NCBI GenBank assembly: GCA_036939755.1
Contig: JALLAZ010000439.1
Location: 1 to 15,438, forward strand
Length of the DNA stretch: 15,438 bases
From: Stephanodiscus triporus
Taxonomy: Eukaryota; Bacillariophyta; Thalassiosirophyceae; Thalassiosirales; Thalassiosiraceae
Reading direction: 5' to 3'
Each line of letters opens with the position of its first letter. Position 1 is the stretch's first letter. Shown here in pieces: positions 15,334 to 15,438 of this stretch. Below the pieces are notes generated by a model. It was given only the letters and a program-made list of their open reading frames with translations, was not told where the DNA came from and did no database searches. A program made the position numbers and the translations under genes.

Positions 15334-15404
15334 TGTAACATTTTTTTTTTAATTAGCGTAGCGCTAGATAAAATAGGATCCGCCCTCCCGCCTCTAATGT
15401 TACA
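15334..15404. repeat. Nested inverted repeats around a T10 run
   Basis: Outer arms TGTAACATT (15334-15342) and AATGTTACA (15396-15404) are perfect complements, 53 bases apart. Inside, TAGCG (15354-15358) pairs with CGCTA (15362-15366) around a three-base loop, right after the T-run. It could be a very small foldback or MITE remnant, or a cruciform-prone promoter element. Confidence 0.45.
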
Positions 15405-15438
15405 TCGGGGATTTAAGAGGGATCCCGCCTCTTGGGGT

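Larger units (their letters stand above)
15091..15438. promoter_or_regulatory. Upstream region of the transporter gene
   Basis: No gene is seen in these 348 bases. They should contain the promoter and 5' leader of the minus-strand transporter gene. They hold the motif cluster 15255-15296, a T10 run (15341-15350), nested inverted repeats (15334-15404) and a direct repeat CCCGCCTCT (15387-15395 and 15424-15432). GGATCC stands beside each copy of the direct repeat. The last repeats run to the window edge, so a larger repeat may continue beyond it. Confidence 0.4.

Noticed and set aside
1..15438. CRISPR arrays, bacterial operons, insertion sequences, tRNA or rRNA genes
   Set aside because: No regularly spaced repeats, no transposase or RNA-gene signatures, and all recognisable genes are eukaryotic with alternating strands and introns.

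Overview
The window looks like nuclear DNA of a photosynthetic stramenopile, most likely a centric diatom. The genes are eukaryotic. Two carry short GT-AG introns (143 and 88 nt) and a third must have an upstream exon. A glutathione-S-transferase-like protein starts with a signal peptide followed by a VAS/FVSP junction, which resembles the ASAFAP-type signal for secondary red plastids. A CCDC103/DNAAF19 dynein-arm factor implies a flagellated stage, which centric but not pennate diatoms have. The assignment is inferred from gene content, not from a search.

Layout. Positions 1-1602 hold no convincing gene; they contain a pyrimidine-rich tract and a 132-bp imperfect palindrome. Then come nine protein genes: (A) an NTF2-like-domain protein, minus, 1603-3300; (B) a DTW-domain tRNA aminocarboxypropyltransferase, DTWD1-like, plus, 3421-4524; (C) an unrecognised membrane-anchored coiled-coil protein, minus, 4769-6469; (D) proteasome subunit PSMA4, plus, 6664-7625, two exons; (E) an SRR1-domain protein, minus, 7814-9157; (F) CCDC103/DNAAF19, plus, 9442-10501, two exons; (G) ADF/cofilin, minus, 10788-11213, with its first exon unresolved; (H) a plastid-type GST with a long C-terminal region, plus, 11999-13765; (I) an SLC35B1-like UAA-family transporter, minus, 13912-15090. 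The last 350 bases are the upstream region of gene I and contain several inverted repeats.

The nine genes alternate strand without exception (- + - + - + - + -). This gives four divergent pairs with shared upstream regions (A/B, C/D, E/F, G/H) and four tight convergent junctions (B/C, D/E, F/G, H/I). The products cover unrelated housekeeping roles: tRNA modification, protein degradation, flagellar assembly, actin turnover, plastid redox and ER transport. I therefore see no single pathway or operon-like system. The points most worth following are the strand alternation, the shared palindromic motifs 170-200 bp upstream of genes H and I, the 132-bp foldback, and the unusual N-terminus of gene I.
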